Below are positions 4,888 to 6,287 of a DNA stretch of 6,287 bases, piece after piece. The notes beneath the pieces were generated by a model. It saw nothing but the letters and a program-made list of their open reading frames with translations. It was not told the origin of the DNA and made no database searches. This DNA comes from Negativicutes bacterium (lineage in GTDB: Bacteria; Bacillota; Negativicutes; JAGOZY01). Numbering within the stretch: position 1 is the first letter of the stretch; every line of letters begins with the position of its first letter. The stretch lies in NCBI GenBank assembly GCA_018058445.1, contig JAGOZY010000073.1:1-6287 (forward strand), given 5' to 3'. The position numbers and the translations under genes were made by a program.

Positions 4888-5275
4888 TTCTTTCTTCTAT
4901 TCTCAAGGGCGAGTTAAATTGGCGATCGTAGGGCGCTGGATCGGGCCGGAGGATGTGGTGGTCGAACTGACTGGTGGAGATCGCCCACACATTGGCGCGG
5001 TTGCACTTGCCCAGATAAGGCCAAGCTTAAAGAATCCCAATGAGGCGAGTGCGACAACGTCTGTGTTGACTTGTCTGGGGCATCAAGAAGATGATCTTGC
5101 TAGAGGGATAGCAAGTCGTATCGCCAAGCGAGCGAAGATGAATGCTGTGGTTATTTGCGGGATTCACTTGGATGACATTTCAGAAGAAGAGATTCGCGAC
5201 GTGCTGACTGGGGCTGCGTTGCTGGAAGAAGAGATTCTTCAGTGGATTGAAAAGCAGAAAATTGCAGTAAATTAA
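4880..5275 (+). CDS. LpdD-like prenylated-flavin accessory protein
   Basis: A 131-residue soluble protein with no signal peptide or membrane segment. Conserved-looking blocks are TGGDRPHIGAVALA (31-44), GHQEDDLA (67-74) and GIHLDDISEEEI (94-105). These resemble the small LpdD/PAC_BAC family encoded next to UbiD and UbiX partners, such as the gallate decarboxylase genes of Lactobacillus plantarum, where a role in prenylated-flavin handling is proposed. The assignment is from memory of the motif and from context. ATG at 4880 is preferred because GGGTGA lies 5 nt before it; an in-frame GTG at 4871 is possible and would add three residues. It overlaps the end of ubiX by 8 nt and is the last gene of the operon. 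Its exact biochemical role is not established by the sequence. Confidence 0.72.
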   Translation: MASSFFYSQGRVKLAIVGRWIGPEDVVVELTGGDRPHIGAVALAQIRPSLKNPNEASATTSVLTCLGHQEDDLARGIASRIAKRAKMNAVVICGIHLDDISEEEIRDVLTGAALLEEEILQWIEKQKIAVN

Positions 5276-5282
5276 ATAAAAA

Positions 5283-5312
5283 AGTCCTTCACATTTAGTG
5301 AAGGACTTTTTT
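5283..5312. terminator. Bidirectional terminator closing the trpB operon and pflA
   Basis: AGTCCTTCAC (5283-5292) and GTGAAGGACT (5298-5307) form a perfect 10-bp stem with an ATTTA loop, flanked by A (5278-5283) and T (5307-5312) runs. It ends the + strand operon 7 nt after its last stop codon. It also ends the minus-strand pfl genes, whose stop codon touches the T tract. Confidence 0.94.
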
Positions 5313-6042
5313 ATTTTGAAGAGGTTGTAAGGGTAATGCCTTTTTGCTTTAATTGTTCTTCGAGTTCTTTAACTTCGACGTCGGTTGCAGGCGGTAGGTC
5401 TTCGAGTCGGTAGTTCCAGCCTAGGGTCTGCCATTTTGGCTTACCAAGTGTGTGGTAGGGCAGCACTTCGACTTTGGGTGGGCGCTTGAAGCTGTGGATC
5501 AAAGTCCCCCATGCTTTGATGTCTTGCTCGCGATTTGTCAGCCCAGGGAGCAAGATATAACGAAGGGTGACTTCGCCTGGTCCTGAGATCACTTGCGTGA
5601 GATTTTTCAAAATCAAGGTATTGTCTTGGCAAGTGATTTTTTTGTGCATTTCTGGATCGATGCTTTTTATCGAAAAAAGCCATTGGTCAACCCAAGGAAG
5701 GAGGGCTGGGATATTTTCTGCTGGGGCAAAGCCTGAAGTATCGACAACCGTATGGATATTTTCGGCTTTTGTCGCTTTGAGAAGTTCAAGTAAGAAGTCG
5801 GGTTGTAGTAAAGGTTCGCCACCACTAATTGTAATTCCACCGTTTTTATAGAAGCCTTGGTAGCGTTTATAAGTCTGGAGAATTTCGGGTACTGTGATTT
5901 GTTTGGTGCCTTTATCCCAAGTGTCTGGATTGTGGCAGAAGGTGCATCCGAGTTGACAGCCGGCGAGGAAAACAACGAGTCGGGTTCCCGGTCCATCCAC
6001 GGTACCGAAGGTTTCTATCGAGTGCAGATAACCAGGGGTCAT
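5311..6042 (-). CDS. pflA: Pyruvate formate-lyase activating enzyme (radical SAM)
   Basis: PflA uses a [4Fe-4S] cluster and S-adenosylmethionine to place the glycyl radical on pyruvate formate-lyase, an oxygen-sensitive step of anaerobic metabolism. The 243 residues are the normal length. The family pattern is complete: [12 protein letters not shown] near the N-terminus, the cluster motif C29-x3-C33-x2-C36 in [20 protein letters not shown] (74-77) for SAM binding, DTSG (101-104), and [11 protein letters not shown] (194-204) near the C-terminus. GAGG lies 4 nt before the ATG, within the end of pflB, and the two genes overlap by ATGA. The stop codon runs straight into the shared terminator. Confidence 0.97.
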   Translation of the reverse strand: MTPGYLHSIETFGTVDGPGTRLVVFLAGCQLGCTFCHNPDTWDKGTKQITVPEILQTYKRYQGFYKNGGITISGGEPLLQPDFLLELLKATKAENIHTVVDTSGFAPAENIPALLPWVDQWLFSIKSIDPEMHKKITCQDNTLILKNLTQVISGPGEVTLRYILLPGLTNREQDIKAWGTLIHSFKRPPKVEVLPYHTLGKPKWQTLGWNYRLEDLPPATDVEVKELEEQLKQKGITLTTSSK

Positions 6043-6287
6043 ATGGCCTCATAGAAGGTTCGGTTGATAACTTCTCGCTGCTGCTCAGGGGTGAGCTTGA
6101 TGAAGTGAACTGCGTAGCCAGAGACACGGATGGTGAGTTGTGGGTGTTCTTCGGGTTTTTGGATGGCTTCTTCGAGGAGCTCGCGATTTAGAACATTTAC
6201 GTTGATATGATGACCGCCTAGGTTAGAGTAGCCATCAAGGAGATTGGATAAGTTGCTGATCTGAGCGTTTCGATCTTTCCCAAGGGC
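6039..6287 (-). CDS. pflB: Pyruvate formate-lyase, C-terminal part
   Basis: The last 82 residues are visible; the 5' end is outside the window. The glycyl radical domain is unmistakable: [18 protein letters not shown], then [17 protein letters not shown], in which the Gly of SGYA carries the radical. The commonest form of this motif has Asn where this protein has His (YAVHFIKL). PFL cleaves pyruvate with CoA to acetyl-CoA and formate. It is activated by the product of the next gene, pflA, with which it shares a 4-nt overlap. The HHINVNV and RVSGYAV context fits true PFL better than glycerol dehydratase or 4-hydroxyphenylacetate decarboxylase, although a ketobutyrate formate-lyase cannot be excluded. 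Confidence 0.93.
   Translation of the reverse strand, partial: ALGKDRNAQISNLSNLLDGYSNLGGHHINVNVLNRELLEEAIQKPEEHPQLTIRVSGYAVHFIKLTPEQQREVINRTFYEAI

Noticed and set aside
1..6287. CRISPR arrays, insertion sequences, tRNA or rRNA genes
   Set aside because: No regularly spaced repeats, terminal inverted repeats with a transposase, tRNA cloverleaf or rRNA segments were seen on either strand.

Overview
The window most likely comes from a diderm, anaerobic Firmicute of the Negativicutes type. A T-box riboswitch with Firmicute-style promoters points to Firmicutes. A secreted, ecotin-family periplasmic protease inhibitor points to an outer membrane. The pflB-pflA pair points to fermentative, anaerobic life. 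This assignment is an inference from gene content. No rRNA or other phylogenetic marker is present.

Layout. (1) Positions 1-111 hold the C-terminus of a YbaK/ProX-type tRNA-editing deacylase on the + strand. It converges on a minus-strand ecotin gene (162-644), and a bidirectional terminator lies between them. (2) Positions 645-1206 hold no protein gene that I can support. They contain a probable minus-strand structured small RNA (about 1013-803), with its own TATAAT promoter and a strong terminator, and two exact TGTCGAA (Spo0A-box-like) sites. (3) Positions 1207-1768 are a long regulatory leader on the + strand. It has a consensus sigma-A promoter, a complete T-box riboswitch with a UGG (Trp) specifier, and the T-box terminator. 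These are followed by a short ORF not seen in ordinary annotation: a 32-residue leader peptide with four Trp codons, preceded by AAGGAG. A second terminator and a competing antiterminator follow it. (4) Positions 1769-5275 form one operon: trpB, a UbiD-family decarboxylase, UbiX flavin prenyltransferase and an LpdD-like small protein. The operon ends at a bidirectional terminator. (5) Positions 5311-6287 on the minus strand hold pflA and the 3' end of pflB, which overlap by 4 nt.

How it works together. The operon appears to be controlled twice by tryptophan supply. The T-box would sense uncharged tRNA-Trp directly. The leader peptide would sense slow translation of Trp codons by classical ribosome-mediated attenuation. 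The B. subtilis anti-TRAP (at/rtpA) operon is a precedent for a T-box combined with a Trp-rich leader peptide, but there the peptide controls translation. Here the layout supports a second transcription attenuator placed directly in front of a trpB that has no trpA beside it. UbiX makes prenylated FMN, UbiD uses it, and the LpdD-like protein is probably an accessory to that cofactor system. Placing an orphan TrpB and a prFMN decarboxylase under one Trp-responsive leader suggests an aromatic or indole-related salvage role. One hypothesis is decarboxylation of an indole carboxylate to indole, which TrpB would condense with serine. That substrate assignment is speculation.
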